DNA from: Acidobacteriota bacterium | GTDB taxonomy: Bacteria > Acidobacteriota > Blastocatellia > HR10 | Assembly: GCA_030550025.1 (NCBI GenBank) | Contig: JAUQQC010000012.1 | Location: 29,545 to 93,544, forward strand | Reading direction: 5' to 3' | DNA: 64,000 nt | Part shown: positions 45,004-54,181 of the stretch, one piece after another | Position numbering within the stretch: position 1 is the stretch's first letter | Layout of the letters: each line of letters starts with the position of its first letter | Program-made: the position numbers and the translations under genes | Notes under the pieces: generated by a model | Told to the model about the DNA's origin: nothing | What the model saw: the letters and a program-made list of their open reading frames with translations, nothing else | Databases searched by the model: none

Positions 45004-45573
45004 ATGGCCATGGCGATCCCGTTTTCGACTCTCACCCGCACGATCCTGAGCAACGATCTCTTGGGGCTGATGGGGGGCATCGTGATGGCGGGGTTCTTCT
45101 CCTGGTTCCGGCGACGGCGGGAGGAGACCTCGGCCAGTTGGAATCGCTCTTTTGATGGAGGCATCGTGATCGAGGAGCCGGAACGCATTGCGCTGCGAGA
45201 GGAACATGGCGTCCGACCGCTCACGGAGGAGGAGGAGGGCACGGGAATCGATCAACTCCCGGAGGGAGTGTACGGGTTCACCAATGCCGTCGGGCAGTGG
45301 GACGCTCCGCTCTTTCGGAAGAGGATCTACCTGAGCTATGAAATGCACAAGCTGCGCGATGGCTCTCCCGTCCTGATCGGGTACGTCTCATCCGAGGATG
45401 CCGAACGGATGCGGCAGTCGACGGGAACAGTGACGATTCGTCTTTTCTCCGACCGGCAGGAAGCTGCTCCGCATCTTGTCCACATCCCGCTCGAACGGGT
45501 GCGGCGACATAAGCAACATTCGGAACGAACGGGTCAAGGCCTGGAGTTAGAACTGGAGCCTTGGTCGGGATGA
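45004..45573 (+). CDS. Hypothetical single-pass membrane protein
   Basis: About 189 residues; I recognise no family. One hydrophobic segment near the N-terminus (NDLLGLMGGIVMAGFFSW) is followed by RRRR (cytoplasmic side) and a soluble acidic domain (PLTEEEEGTG, later DRQEAAPHLVHIPLERV). GGAGGAGG serves ATG 45004 or 45010. Behind its own promoter. Confidence 0.5.
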   Translation: MAMAIPFSTLTRTILSNDLLGLMGGIVMAGFFSWFRRRREETSASWNRSFDGGIVIEEPERIALREEHGVRPLTEEEEGTGIDQLPEGVYGFTNAVGQWDAPLFRKRIYLSYEMHKLRDGSPVLIGYVSSEDAERMRQSTGTVTIRLFSDRQEAAPHLVHIPLERVRRHKQHSERTGQGLELELEPWSG

Positions 45574-45624
45574 GCGCTGGGGGGCGAACGTCTCTAGCGT
45601 GATCACTGGGAAAGGGGATGAACG

Positions 45625-46044
45625 ATGGCTTATCGAAGCGACCTCGGCCTCCTTCTCGTTCGTGTTTGTGCCGGAGGCATGTTGGCGGCCTTTCACGGCT
45701 GGGCGAAGGTGAAATCGGTCTACGCGCTGCTGGTTCACGACCAGGAGTGGCGCTTTGTGCAGACGGTCGCTGGATTGGGCTTTCCGTTCCCGACGCTCTT
45801 CGCCACGGCGGCCGCTATTGCCGAATTCTTCGGCGGCATCTTGCTCGCTGTGGGGTTGCTGACGCGTTGGGCAGCGGGCTTGATCGCGATCACGATGCTC
45901 GTGGCCGTGTATCGGCATCTGACGACGGATTGGCGGTTCGAGTTGGCTGCGTTGTATCTGGTGATCGCGTTGCTCTTCTTCCTTGGCGATCCGGGCCGAT
46001 GGGCGCTCGATGCGCGCCTGCGGCTCCGATGGAGGGGGAGATGA
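45625..46044 (+). CDS. DoxX family membrane protein
   Basis: A 139-residue four-helix membrane protein. LLLVRVCAGGMLAAFHGWAK and AIAEFFGGILLAVGLLTR are DoxX-family hallmarks. Members act in redox or sulfur chemistry, or have unknown roles. It overlaps the next gene by 4 nt. Confidence 0.8.
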   Translation: MAYRSDLGLLLVRVCAGGMLAAFHGWAKVKSVYALLVHDQEWRFVQTVAGLGFPFPTLFATAAAIAEFFGGILLAVGLLTRWAAGLIAITMLVAVYRHLTTDWRFELAALYLVIALLFFLGDPGRWALDARLRLRWRGR

Positions 46045-46730
46045 CCTCGCGAGGTATTTCGGCAAGGGGGGTCATCGGTTGGCTGGCCATTGCGGCATTC
46101 GTCGCGCTCTATGGGATTGAGCTCGTCCATCATGGGCCTCCGGTTACGGTGCGCTGGGTTCGACAGAGGTTTGGCACCTCGGGGCTCATCCTGCTCAACA
46201 TCGCCATCGTGCTGGCGTTCCTGGCGCTGCTGCCATATCGGCGGCCGACCAAACACATCTGGAAGTCGCGCGGGACGTTCATCGCCTTCGTCATCGCGCT
46301 CATGACGGAGATGTTCGGCTGGCCCCTGGTCATCTTCCTGCTGTCGCCGCTTGTGGAGATTCCCATTCTGGCACGCGAATATCGGCGGGTGTTCGGGGCG
46401 TGGCATCCGGAGGCGGTGGGGACGGCGCTCAGTTTGCTCGGGCTGCTGCTCATCGCCATCGGCTGGCGACAGATCCACCGCGCGAGCGGGCTGGTGACGA
46501 CGGGCCTCTATCGCTACATGCGGCATCCGCAGTACACGGGCATTCTGCTCTTCACGCTCGGATGGCTCGTGCACTGGCCATCGGTGGTGACGCTCGTGCT
46601 CTGGCCGCTTCTGGTGGCGGCTTACGGATGGCTCGCGCGACAGGAGGAGCGACAGGCGGTGGAGGAATTCGGTGCGGCTTATCTCGAATACGCCGCGCGC
46701 ACAAAGCGCTTCATCCCGTTCCTGGTATGA
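46041..46730 (+). CDS. Isoprenylcysteine/phospholipid methyltransferase-like membrane protein
   Basis: A 229-residue protein with about five membrane segments. GLYRYMRHPQYTGILLFTLG is the cofactor-binding signature of the ICMT/PEMT superfamily, and RQEERQAVEEFGAAYLEY is its C-terminal partner. GGAGGGGGAG precedes ATG 46041, inside doxX (ATGA). It would methylate a lipid or thiol using SAM. Confidence 0.78.
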   Translation: MTSRGISARGVIGWLAIAAFVALYGIELVHHGPPVTVRWVRQRFGTSGLILLNIAIVLAFLALLPYRRPTKHIWKSRGTFIAFVIALMTEMFGWPLVIFLLSPLVEIPILAREYRRVFGAWHPEAVGTALSLLGLLLIAIGWRQIHRASGLVTTGLYRYMRHPQYTGILLFTLGWLVHWPSVVTLVLWPLLVAAYGWLARQEERQAVEEFGAAYLEYAARTKRFIPFLV

Positions 46731-46771
46731 GATCGCGCGCAATGCGCTCAGAAAATGCAGAAGGAGGGCGC

Positions 46772-47881
46772 ATGAGGAGAAGGCCCCACGTGCTCTTGAC
46801 CTTCGTTGTCGCCGCGCTCTTGCTGGGGCAACGATCGTCGAGTCCTGACGTTGGTCTTCTCGCGTTCGGACAACTTCGGTCGGCGCGGGTGGTCGAGATC
46901 GAGCGAGCGATCCGAACCGAGATGGAGCGACAGCGGATTCCGGGCCTTTCGGTCGCACTGGTGACCGAACATCGGCTCCAATGGGCGAAGGGCTTTGGCT
47001 ATGCCGATCTGGAGAACTCGGTCCCAGCGACCGAACGGACCGTCTATCGCCTGGCGTCCATCTCCAAGACGATCACGGCGACGGCCGTGATGCAACTGGC
47101 CGAACGCGGGAAGCTCGATCTGGATGCGCCCATTCAGCGATATTGCCCGGCCTTCCCCGAGAAGCCATGGCCGATCACGGCGCGACAGTTGCTCGCCCAT
47201 GTGAGCGGCATCCGCCACTACAAGCGGCCGGAGGAGATCACGAGCACCCGGCATTATACGCGCATTGTGGACGCGCTGGAGATCTTCAAGGATGACCCAC
47301 TGGAGCATGAGCCGGGAGCGCGCTTCACCTACACGACCTATGGGTACACTGTGCTCGGCTGCGCGATCGAAGGCGCCTCGGGGATGAGCTACCTGGACTA
47401 CGTGCGGGAGAACATCTTCCAACCCGCCGGCATGGACCGCGCGCGCGATGACGACGTCTTCGCCCTCATCCCGCATCGGGCGCAGGGATATCGGCGGATG
47501 CCAAGCGGCGAGCTGCAGAATTCCCCTCTGGCCGACACGAGCAATAAGATCCCGGGCGGCGGCCTCTGCTCGACCGTACTCGATCTAGCGCGCTTCGCCA
47601 TCGCATTGCAGCAGGGGAAGCTGTTGCGCCGCGAGACGCTCGAAAAGATGTGGACGCCGCAGATGACGCGCGATGGGCGCCAGACCTCCTACGGTTTGGG
47701 CTGGAGCTTGTCCGAGCATCGCGGGCGGCGCGAAGTCTTCCATACGGGGGGACAGCCGCGCGTGAGCACCTTACTTTACATGCGCCCGGAGGATCGGCTG
47801 GCTGTCGTCCTCATGTCGAATCTGGAGGGAGCACGCCTGCTGGATTTGGCTCGGCGAATCGCCGATCTCGCCTTGCAATAG
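46772..47881 (+). CDS. Secreted serine hydrolase (beta-lactamase/PBP4*-type)
   Basis: A 369-residue exported protein (signal peptide residues 1-22). The active-site SISK tetrad (in YRLASISKTITATAV) and HTGG near the C-terminus match class C-like serine hydrolases; the second motif reads YTTYGY where YSN is usual. Such proteins are D-Ala carboxypeptidases, esterases or amidases. GAAGGAGGGCGC precedes the ATG. Longer frames begin inside the previous gene. Confidence 0.85.
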   Translation: MRRRPHVLLTFVVAALLLGQRSSSPDVGLLAFGQLRSARVVEIERAIRTEMERQRIPGLSVALVTEHRLQWAKGFGYADLENSVPATERTVYRLASISKTITATAVMQLAERGKLDLDAPIQRYCPAFPEKPWPITARQLLAHVSGIRHYKRPEEITSTRHYTRIVDALEIFKDDPLEHEPGARFTYTTYGYTVLGCAIEGASGMSYLDYVRENIFQPAGMDRARDDDVFALIPHRAQGYRRMPSGELQNSPLADTSNKIPGGGLCSTVLDLARFAIALQQGKLLRRETLEKMWTPQMTRDGRQTSYGLGWSLSEHRGRREVFHTGGQPRVSTLLYMRPEDRLAVVLMSNLEGARLLDLARRIADLALQ

Positions 47882-47893
47882 AAAGGAGGACGA

Positions 47894-48682
47894 ATGCGCC
47901 TCGCCTTTTATCAATTCGCTCCGGAGCTGGGCGCCGTGCCGAAGAACCGGGAGCGCCTCGCCGCCGCTCTTCATGGACTGGACGCGGATCTGATCGTCTT
48001 GCCGGAGCTGGCGACGACAGGTTATCTCTTCACAAGCCGCGAAGAGCTGTTCCGCCAGGCGGAACCCATCCCCGGCCCGACGACGGACCTGCTTCAGGCA
48101 TGTGCCGCAGCCAGTGGTGCCCACATCGTGCTTGGGATCGCCGAACGCGTTGACGATCGGTGTTACAACAGCGCCGTTTTGATCGGCCCCCAGGGCGTCA
48201 TCGGAATCTATCGCAAGATGCACCTGTTTCACGAGGAGAAGCGGCTCTTCCATCCGGGCGATCTCGGCTTTCCGGTCTTCGACGTGAAGGGCGTGCGAGT
48301 CGGCCTGCTCGTGTGCTTCGATCACTTCTTCCCCGAAGCCGCGCGGACGCTGGCCCTGCAAGGCGCGCAGGTGATCGCTCATCCCTCGAATTTGATCCTG
48401 CCGGGTCTTGGACAGCTCACAACGCGCGTTCGCGCGCTGGAGAACCGCGTCTTCTGGATTCTCGCCAATCGCACCGGCACGGAGACGCGCGGCTCGCAGC
48501 GTCTGACCTTCACCGGATGCAGTCAGATCGTTGCTCCCGACGGGACGCTTCTGGTTCAAGCCGCGCCTGAGGAAGAACGCATCGGCCTCGTCGAGATAGA
48601 CCCTCTCGGCGCGTGTGAGAAACGAGTCACGCCGCTCACCGATCTCTTCGCCGATCGCCGTCCGACGTGGTACCGGCTGTGA
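47894..48682 (+). CDS. Carbon-nitrogen hydrolase (nitrilase superfamily)
   Basis: A 262-residue cytoplasmic amidase-type enzyme with the Glu-Lys-Cys triad in order: VLPELATTGYLF (Glu38), YRKMHLF and LLVCFDHFFPE. It probably hydrolyses an amide or a damaged metabolite. AAAGGAGG precedes ATG 47894. It follows the serine hydrolase by 12 nt. Confidence 0.9.
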   Translation: MRLAFYQFAPELGAVPKNRERLAAALHGLDADLIVLPELATTGYLFTSREELFRQAEPIPGPTTDLLQACAAASGAHIVLGIAERVDDRCYNSAVLIGPQGVIGIYRKMHLFHEEKRLFHPGDLGFPVFDVKGVRVGLLVCFDHFFPEAARTLALQGAQVIAHPSNLILPGLGQLTTRVRALENRVFWILANRTGTETRGSQRLTFTGCSQIVAPDGTLLVQAAPEEERIGLVEIDPLGACEKRVTPLTDLFADRRPTWYRL

Positions 48683-48706
48683 GTCGTCAAGATCGGAACG
48701 CGCCGT

Positions 48707-48735
48707 TTGCCCGCGCTGATGCGCGCCGATATAAT
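48707..48735 (+). promoter_or_regulatory. Promoter of bshC
   Basis: TTGCCC (48707-48712), 17 nt, TATAAT (48730-48735). The start near 48742 makes GTG 48744 almost leaderless; GTG 48807 is the alternative start. Confidence 0.65.
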
Positions 48736-48743
48736 CCCATGAC

Positions 48744-50444
48744 GTGGGCGATGTCTCGGCAGATGCGAACGTACAGGTCCGCGCGAGCGCGAATCGAACG
48801 CTGAGGGTGGAACCACTGGCGTTCGCGCGCGTTCCGGCCCTTCCCCCGCTCTTCCTCGACTTCCTCACCGACTTCGAGAAGGTCGCCGACTTTTACCGAG
48901 GGGGGCGGTTACTTTTCCCTCTTTCGGGGAGCGAGGGGGAAGAGCTTCGCGAGCGCGCGCGTCAGGTAGCCGCGCGGGATTTCGAACGAGCGGCCCTCTG
49001 CCAAGTCCTCTGCGAACAGAACGCGCGGTGGGGGGGCGATGAAGCGACGCTCGCCGCCATTCGGGAGTTGGCCGAGCCGGAGACAGTCGCCATCGTCACC
49101 GGCCAACAAGCGGGGCTCTTCACGGGGCCGCTTTTCACCCTCTACAAAGCATGGACGGCCATTGCGGTCGCGCGTCGCGTGCGTGCGTACGGCATCCGAG
49201 CCGCCCCGGTCTTCTGGATTCACAGCGAGGATCATGACCTCGCGGAAGTGACCGGCTGCGGCCTTCTCGGACGCGATGGCGAGTGGGTGGAGCTACGGTA
49301 TCCCACGTCGGCGGACGAGCAGGGGAAGCCAGCGAGCGCGCTCGTGCTGGATGAGCGGATCGAAGCGGCGCGCGAGACGCTTCTTCGCGCGCTGCCGGAT
49401 TCGGAGTTTCTGCCGGAGATCGCGGCGCTTCTGCGAGAGACCTATGCGCCGGGCGTCTCGCTGGTCGAAGCGTTCGCCCGCACGATGGCGCGCTTCCATG
49501 CGGGGACGGGACTCATTTTGCTCGACCCCTCGGACGAGCGGATCAAACGCCTGATGGCGCCCGTTCTCTCGCGCACCGTGCGCGAGTGGTCGCGCTTGAG
49601 CGAAGCGCTACGCGCCGAGAGCGAACGTTTGAGAGCACGAGGATACCGTCCCCAGATTCATCCGGAGAGAGGGAACGCTTTCCTCTTTCTGCTGGAGGGA
49701 GAGCGTCGCCGTCCCCTCCTATGGGAGAACGGACGCTTCGTCCGCCGCGACGGCGGGAGGGAATTCAGCGCGGAGGAACTGCTCGAAGAGCTTGCGGGAG
49801 CTCCGACGCGATTCAGTCCGAACGTGGCATTGCGCCCGATCGTCCAAGATGCGCTGCTGCCCACGCTCGCTTACGTCGGGGGGCCGAGTGAGATCGCGTA
49901 TTTCGCGCAGCTGGGATCGCTCTATGCTGCGCTCGATCTGCCGCAGCCGCGGTTGTGCCCGCGTCTGTCGCTGACGCTCGTCGAGCCTCGTCCGGCCGAG
50001 CTTCTCGCGCGCTACGGCCTCGTGCTGACGGATCTTTTCGCCGGCGTTGAGGCTGTTCGGCAGCGACTCCTGGAACGGACGCTCGAGGACGTTCGCCTCT
50101 TCGAGGAAGCCCATCGCGCGGTGACCGAGGCCGTGGAGAAGCTGCGCCCACTTTTGCGAGATGCGGAGCCGACGCTCGAGCGGCCGCTTGAGCGCACCAA
50201 GGCGGCGATGCAGCGTCAGATCGAGACCTTACGGCAACACTATCTGCACGCGCGGGCGCGGCGAGACGAAGTGCTCTCCCGACAGGCGCAACGTCTGGTG
50301 CTTGCGCTAGCGCCCAAGGGGACGCTGCAGGAGCGCGCGGCGAATGCCTTCTACTTCCTGGCGCGGTACGGCATGCGCCTGTTCCGCGCGATCCGCGATG
50401 AGTTGGAGCTGGACACTCGTGCGCACGGCGTGCTCTTCCTCTGA
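48744..50444 (+). CDS. bshC: Putative cysteine ligase BshC (bacillithiol biosynthesis)
   Basis: A 545-566-residue BshC that adds Cys to GlcN-malate, the last step of bacillithiol synthesis. Signatures: AIVTGQQAGLFTGPLFTLYK, FWIHSEDHDLAEV, LRPIVQDALLPTLAYVGGP and a Leu/Arg-rich coiled coil near residues 430-500. The beginning matches relatives from LRVEPLAF on, so the true start may be GTG 48807. bshA and bshB are not in the window. Confidence 0.92.
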   Translation: MGDVSADANVQVRASANRTLRVEPLAFARVPALPPLFLDFLTDFEKVADFYRGGRLLFPLSGSEGEELRERARQVAARDFERAALCQVLCEQNARWGGDEATLAAIRELAEPETVAIVTGQQAGLFTGPLFTLYKAWTAIAVARRVRAYGIRAAPVFWIHSEDHDLAEVTGCGLLGRDGEWVELRYPTSADEQGKPASALVLDERIEAARETLLRALPDSEFLPEIAALLRETYAPGVSLVEAFARTMARFHAGTGLILLDPSDERIKRLMAPVLSRTVREWSRLSEALRAESERLRARGYRPQIHPERGNAFLFLLEGERRRPLLWENGRFVRRDGGREFSAEELLEELAGAPTRFSPNVALRPIVQDALLPTLAYVGGPSEIAYFAQLGSLYAALDLPQPRLCPRLSLTLVEPRPAELLARYGLVLTDLFAGVEAVRQRLLERTLEDVRLFEEAHRAVTEAVEKLRPLLRDAEPTLERPLERTKAAMQRQIETLRQHYLHARARRDEVLSRQAQRLVLALAPKGTLQERAANAFYFLARYGMRLFRAIRDELELDTRAHGVLFL

Positions 50445-50460
50445 AGCCTCTCGCATTCGC

Positions 50461-50856
50461 GTGACGCCAGCAGTCCTGGAACGGTTGGAGCGCGAGGCGC
50501 GCCGAGCGGCTCCGCGAGAGTGCTGCGGATTCCTGGCCGGACGCCGAGGCCTCATTGAGGTCGTCTATCCCTTGCGCAACGCGGCCGCGCGGCCAACGGT
50601 CGAGTACTTCGCCGATGTGCGCGATGTACTGGAGGCGTTTCGCACCATGCGGGCCCGCGGGGAGGAGTTGCTCGGCATCTATCATTCGCATCCGGCGTCG
50701 GCAGCGTACCCCTCGGCGACGGACGTCGAACGGGCTTACTATCCGGAGGCCGTCTATTTTATAATTTCGCTCCAGCCGACGCTGGACCTTCGAGCTTACC
50801 GGATCATCTCCGGAAAGGTCGAAGCGGTGACCATCGAGGTCGTTGAAGGCGCATGA
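50461..50856 (+). CDS. JAMM/MPN+ metalloprotease (M67 family)
   Basis: A ~131-residue zinc metalloprotease. The first Glu lies in APRECCGFL, and GIYHSHPASAAYPSATD gives the HxH-x7-S-x2-D JAMM motif. Bacterial relatives cleave ubiquitin-like carriers in sulfur or thiocarboxylate pathways. No MoaD/ThiS-type carrier is adjacent here. Start GTG 50461 is the best of several options, 16 nt after bshC. Confidence 0.8.
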   Translation: MTPAVLERLEREARRAAPRECCGFLAGRRGLIEVVYPLRNAAARPTVEYFADVRDVLEAFRTMRARGEELLGIYHSHPASAAYPSATDVERAYYPEAVYFIISLQPTLDLRAYRIISGKVEAVTIEVVEGA

Positions 50857-50960
50857 TCCCGCGTCATGGGGGAGATCGCGGGAACCGCGGCGATTGATCT
50901 CCTCCCTTCCTCTTGGGAGAACCCCCGCATGGGGATCCCTCGAAGGGGCGAGCGAATGAC

Positions 50961-51788
50961 ATGGGCGCGGAGCTGAAGGCCTTTTGGGATGCCCTGGCGC
51001 ATCTGACGGGGCGCGAAGTGGCCGATATCGCGCTGGTGGCCTTCCTCATCTACGGCATCCTGAAACTGATCAAGGACACGCGCGCCATCCAGATGGTCTA
51101 TGGGCTGCTCGTGCTCGGTGCGCTCTATCTGCTGGCGACGTGGGCCCGGCTCTCCACGCTGGAATTCGTCTTGCGGAATGCGATGCTCTATATCGGCATC
51201 GCCGTCATCGTCATCTTCCAGAACGAGATTCGCTCGGCGCTCGTTCAATTCGGTCGGTATCTGCCGCGCCCGTTCGGCGGGCGCGGATTGCGGCCGAGCG
51301 AATACGAGCAGTTGTTCGAGGAAGTGATCCTCGCTGTCACGACGCTGGCGGCCGAGCGGATCGGGGCGTTGATCGTCTTCGAGCGCAACGTGGGATTGCA
51401 GAACTTCATCGAAACGGGCGTGCGGTTGGATGCGCGCGTCTCGTATGATCTGCTGGTCTCCATCTTCAACCCGCGCGTTCCGTTGCACGATGGGGCGGTC
51501 ATCATTCGGGGGGATCGCATTGTGGCGGCCAGTTGTTTTCTGCCGCTCACGCTGAATCCGCAGCTCTCCAAGGAATTGGGCACGCGCCATCGCGCGGCCA
51601 TCGGGATCACCGAGGACACGGATGCCGTCGCCATCGTCGTCTCCGAGGAGACGGGCATCATCTCGTTCGTCGCCGAGGGGCACATCTCCCGTCATCTGGA
51701 TGCGACGCGGCTTCGCCATTTCCTCCGCACCTGGCTTTCGGAGCCGCGTCGCGCGTCGCGCGAACTCTCCCGCGTGGGCTCGATGTAG
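50961..51788 (+). CDS. cdaA: Diadenylate cyclase CdaA
   Basis: A 275-residue membrane-bound c-di-AMP synthase. Three hydrophobic segments (residues ~20-95) precede the DAC domain, with PLHDGAVII and GTRHRAAIGITEDTDAV as catalytic motifs. ATG 50961 follows GAAGGGG. First gene of cdaA-cdaR-glmM, a conserved order. c-di-AMP controls osmolyte and cell-wall balance. Confidence 0.95.
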   Translation: MGAELKAFWDALAHLTGREVADIALVAFLIYGILKLIKDTRAIQMVYGLLVLGALYLLATWARLSTLEFVLRNAMLYIGIAVIVIFQNEIRSALVQFGRYLPRPFGGRGLRPSEYEQLFEEVILAVTTLAAERIGALIVFERNVGLQNFIETGVRLDARVSYDLLVSIFNPRVPLHDGAVIIRGDRIVAASCFLPLTLNPQLSKELGTRHRAAIGITEDTDAVAIVVSEETGIISFVAEGHISRHLDATRLRHFLRTWLSEPRRASRELSRVGSM

Positions 51789-51805
51789 TTTCGCGCGAGT
51801 GCGGC

Positions 51806-52771
51806 ATGAGAGAGGAGCGACACGGTGGACGCCTGCTTCTGGATGCGCTTCGTCGCGCGATCCTCATGAATTTCGGGCTGAAGCTGGCGGCGCTGGGTTT
51901 GGCGCTGGGGTTGTGGTTTGCCGTCTCCTCCGAGCGTGCGCAGCGCGACGTGACGCTCTATAATGTGCCGGTGCGCGTGTGGACGGCGCGATCGGACATC
52001 GTGGTGACGAGCGTGGCCTATCGCGTCGTTGACGTGCGCGTGAGGGGGCCGGCCAGTCGGATCGCGCGTCTCAAGCCGGAGGATGTCGGAGTCTGGGTGG
52101 ACGCGAGCTCGCTCGCTTCGGGGCAGCATCTGCTGACGCTGGATGCGAGCTTCGTGCGGCGACCGACGGGGATTGAGGTCCTGCGCATTGATCCACCGAC
52201 GCTGCCCATCGAATTACAACGCGTGATCACGCACGCGGTCCCCATTCGTCCGCGTATTGAGGAGCGCTCGCTGGCGGCGAACTACGTGGTGCTGGGCTAC
52301 GAGGTGCATCCCGAACGGGCGCAGGTCACCGGGCCGGAGCGGATAGTGAGCCAGCTCGAGAGCCTTCCAACCCGCGCGATCTCGCTCGCCGGGGTGAACT
52401 CTTCGCTCACGATCACGGCACCACTGGATTTGACGGGACTCGAATCCGCGCGCGTCGCGCCGCGGGAAGCGGCGGTCACGATCCACGTCGAGGAGGTGGT
52501 GGAGCGACGTTTTCCGAATCGTCCAGTCGCCGTCAGAGCGAAAGGCGTGGAGGTTACCCCCCGCGTGGTGGACGTCATCGTGAGAGGGCCGCGCTCGACG
52601 CTTCATACCCTGCGGGAGCAGGAGATCCGCGTGACGCTCTCGGAGGAGGCCCTTCTTCTGAAGCGCGGGGAGGATCGGGAGGTCGCTCTCGCCGTGCGCT
52701 TGCCCACGGGCCTGCGCGCGACCGAAGCGCGCTGCGAGCCCGAACGCGTGAGGCTTCGCTTCTTGAAATAG
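51806..52771 (+). CDS. cdaR: YbbR-domain regulator CdaR
   Basis: A 321-residue single-pass membrane protein. The membrane helix (residues ~17-38, NFGLKLAALGLALGLWFAV) is followed by three YbbR beta-domains outside the membrane. CdaR modulates CdaA activity. Spacing to cdaA is 17 nt; longer frames upstream are artefacts. ATG 51806 has no strong ribosome site. Confidence 0.88.
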   Translation: MREERHGGRLLLDALRRAILMNFGLKLAALGLALGLWFAVSSERAQRDVTLYNVPVRVWTARSDIVVTSVAYRVVDVRVRGPASRIARLKPEDVGVWVDASSLASGQHLLTLDASFVRRPTGIEVLRIDPPTLPIELQRVITHAVPIRPRIEERSLAANYVVLGYEVHPERAQVTGPERIVSQLESLPTRAISLAGVNSSLTITAPLDLTGLESARVAPREAAVTIHVEEVVERRFPNRPVAVRAKGVEVTPRVVDVIVRGPRSTLHTLREQEIRVTLSEEALLLKRGEDREVALAVRLPTGLRATEARCEPERVRLRFLK

Positions 52772-52790
52772 CTGCGGGCTGGAGGAGCGG

Positions 52791-54164
52791 ATGGCGCGAC
52801 TTTTCGGCACAGATGGGATTCGCGGGATCGCGGGCGAGTATCCGCTGGATGAACGCACGATCTTCGCATGCGGGATCGCCCTGGTGCGCGCGCTCGGTCG
52901 GCCGCTTCGAGTGCTCCTTGGGCGCGATACGCGCGAGTCCGGTCCGTGGATCGAACGCCTCCTCGCTGCGGGCGTGCGGGAGGCCGGAGGCGAGGTCGTG
53001 AGCGCCGGTGTCTTCACGACGCCGGGCATCGCGTATCTGGTGCGCGCGCATGCGGAACTGAATGCGGGCGTCGTCATCTCGGCCTCGCACAATCCGTATC
53101 GCGATAACGGGATCAAGCTCTTCTCCGCCGAGGGGATGAAGCTGAGCGACGCGCAAGAGGCGGTCATCGAGCGAGAGATCGAGGCGTTGGCGCGCGATCC
53201 GGAAGTTGAGATCCGAAGCCCTCAGGATGGTGCGCTACATCTGGAGTCCGAGGGGGAGCGCTTCGCGACCGAATATCTCCGATTCCTACGCGAGCGCGGC
53301 CTGGGGGCCTCAAGCGGAGAACGACCGCTTGCGGGCTGGCGGTTGGGCTTTGACGGCGCGCATGGGGCAGCATATCGGCTTGGCCCGCGCCTGTTCGAGG
53401 AGTTGGGAGCGTGCCTGGACCTCATCGGCACCGCCCCTGACGGACGCAATATCAACCACGAATGCGGATCGCTTTATCCCGAAGCATTGCGCCAGCTGGT
53501 CCTACGGCGCGGTTGCGACGTCGGCATCGCCGTGGATGGCGATGCCGATCGCGTCGTATTCATCACGCGCACGGGGGAGCTGCTCGATGGCGATGATGCG
53601 CTCTACATCTTGGCGACGTATCTGCAGGAGCGAGGCCAACTGCGCGGGAACGTGGTCGTTGGAACGGAGATGACGAACTTCGGGCTCGAACAAGCGCTCG
53701 CGCAGCGCGGGATCGCGCTGGTGCGGGCGAAGGTCGGAGATCGGTACGTGCTGGAGCAGCTTCTTGAGCACAGAGCCTCGCTGGGCGGGGAGCCTTCGGG
53801 ACACCTCATCCTGCCGGAGATCAGCCCGGCGGGCGATGGCTTGCTCACGGCGCTGCTCATTCTGAGGGTGATGCGAGAGACCGGGCGCGATCTCACCGAG
53901 CTGCGCGCGGGGTTGACGCGCTATCCCCAACAGGTGCTCAACGTCCGCGTCCGGGAGAAGCCGCCGCTGGAGACGATCCCCGGACTTCCGCGTGCCATGG
54001 CCGAGGCGCGAGAACGGCTTCGCGGGCGCGGGCGCGTGCTCGTGCGGTATTCGGGGACCGAGCCCGTCGCGCGCGTGATGGTCGAAGCCGATGCGGAAGA
54101 CCTGGTGCAGGAGGTCGCGACGACATTGGCCGACCTCATCCGCCGCCATCTTGGGACGACGTGA
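52791..54164 (+). CDS. glmM: Phosphoglucosamine mutase GlmM
   Basis: A 457-residue enzyme that converts GlcN-6-P to GlcN-1-P for peptidoglycan and LPS. Start [16 protein letters not shown]. Phosphoserine Ser99 lies in [13 protein letters not shown], the Mg site is [12 protein letters not shown], and the sugar loop is [22 protein letters not shown] is the phosphate-binding end. GGAGGAG precedes ATG. GlmM interacts with CdaA in Firmicutes. Confidence 0.96.
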   Translation: MARLFGTDGIRGIAGEYPLDERTIFACGIALVRALGRPLRVLLGRDTRESGPWIERLLAAGVREAGGEVVSAGVFTTPGIAYLVRAHAELNAGVVISASHNPYRDNGIKLFSAEGMKLSDAQEAVIEREIEALARDPEVEIRSPQDGALHLESEGERFATEYLRFLRERGLGASSGERPLAGWRLGFDGAHGAAYRLGPRLFEELGACLDLIGTAPDGRNINHECGSLYPEALRQLVLRRGCDVGIAVDGDADRVVFITRTGELLDGDDALYILATYLQERGQLRGNVVVGTEMTNFGLEQALAQRGIALVRAKVGDRYVLEQLLEHRASLGGEPSGHLILPEISPAGDGLLTALLILRVMRETGRDLTELRAGLTRYPQQVLNVRVREKPPLETIPGLPRAMAEARERLRGRGRVLVRYSGTEPVARVMVEADAEDLVQEVATTLADLIRRHLGTT

Positions 54165-54181
54165 CACGACGCAGAGCGCCG

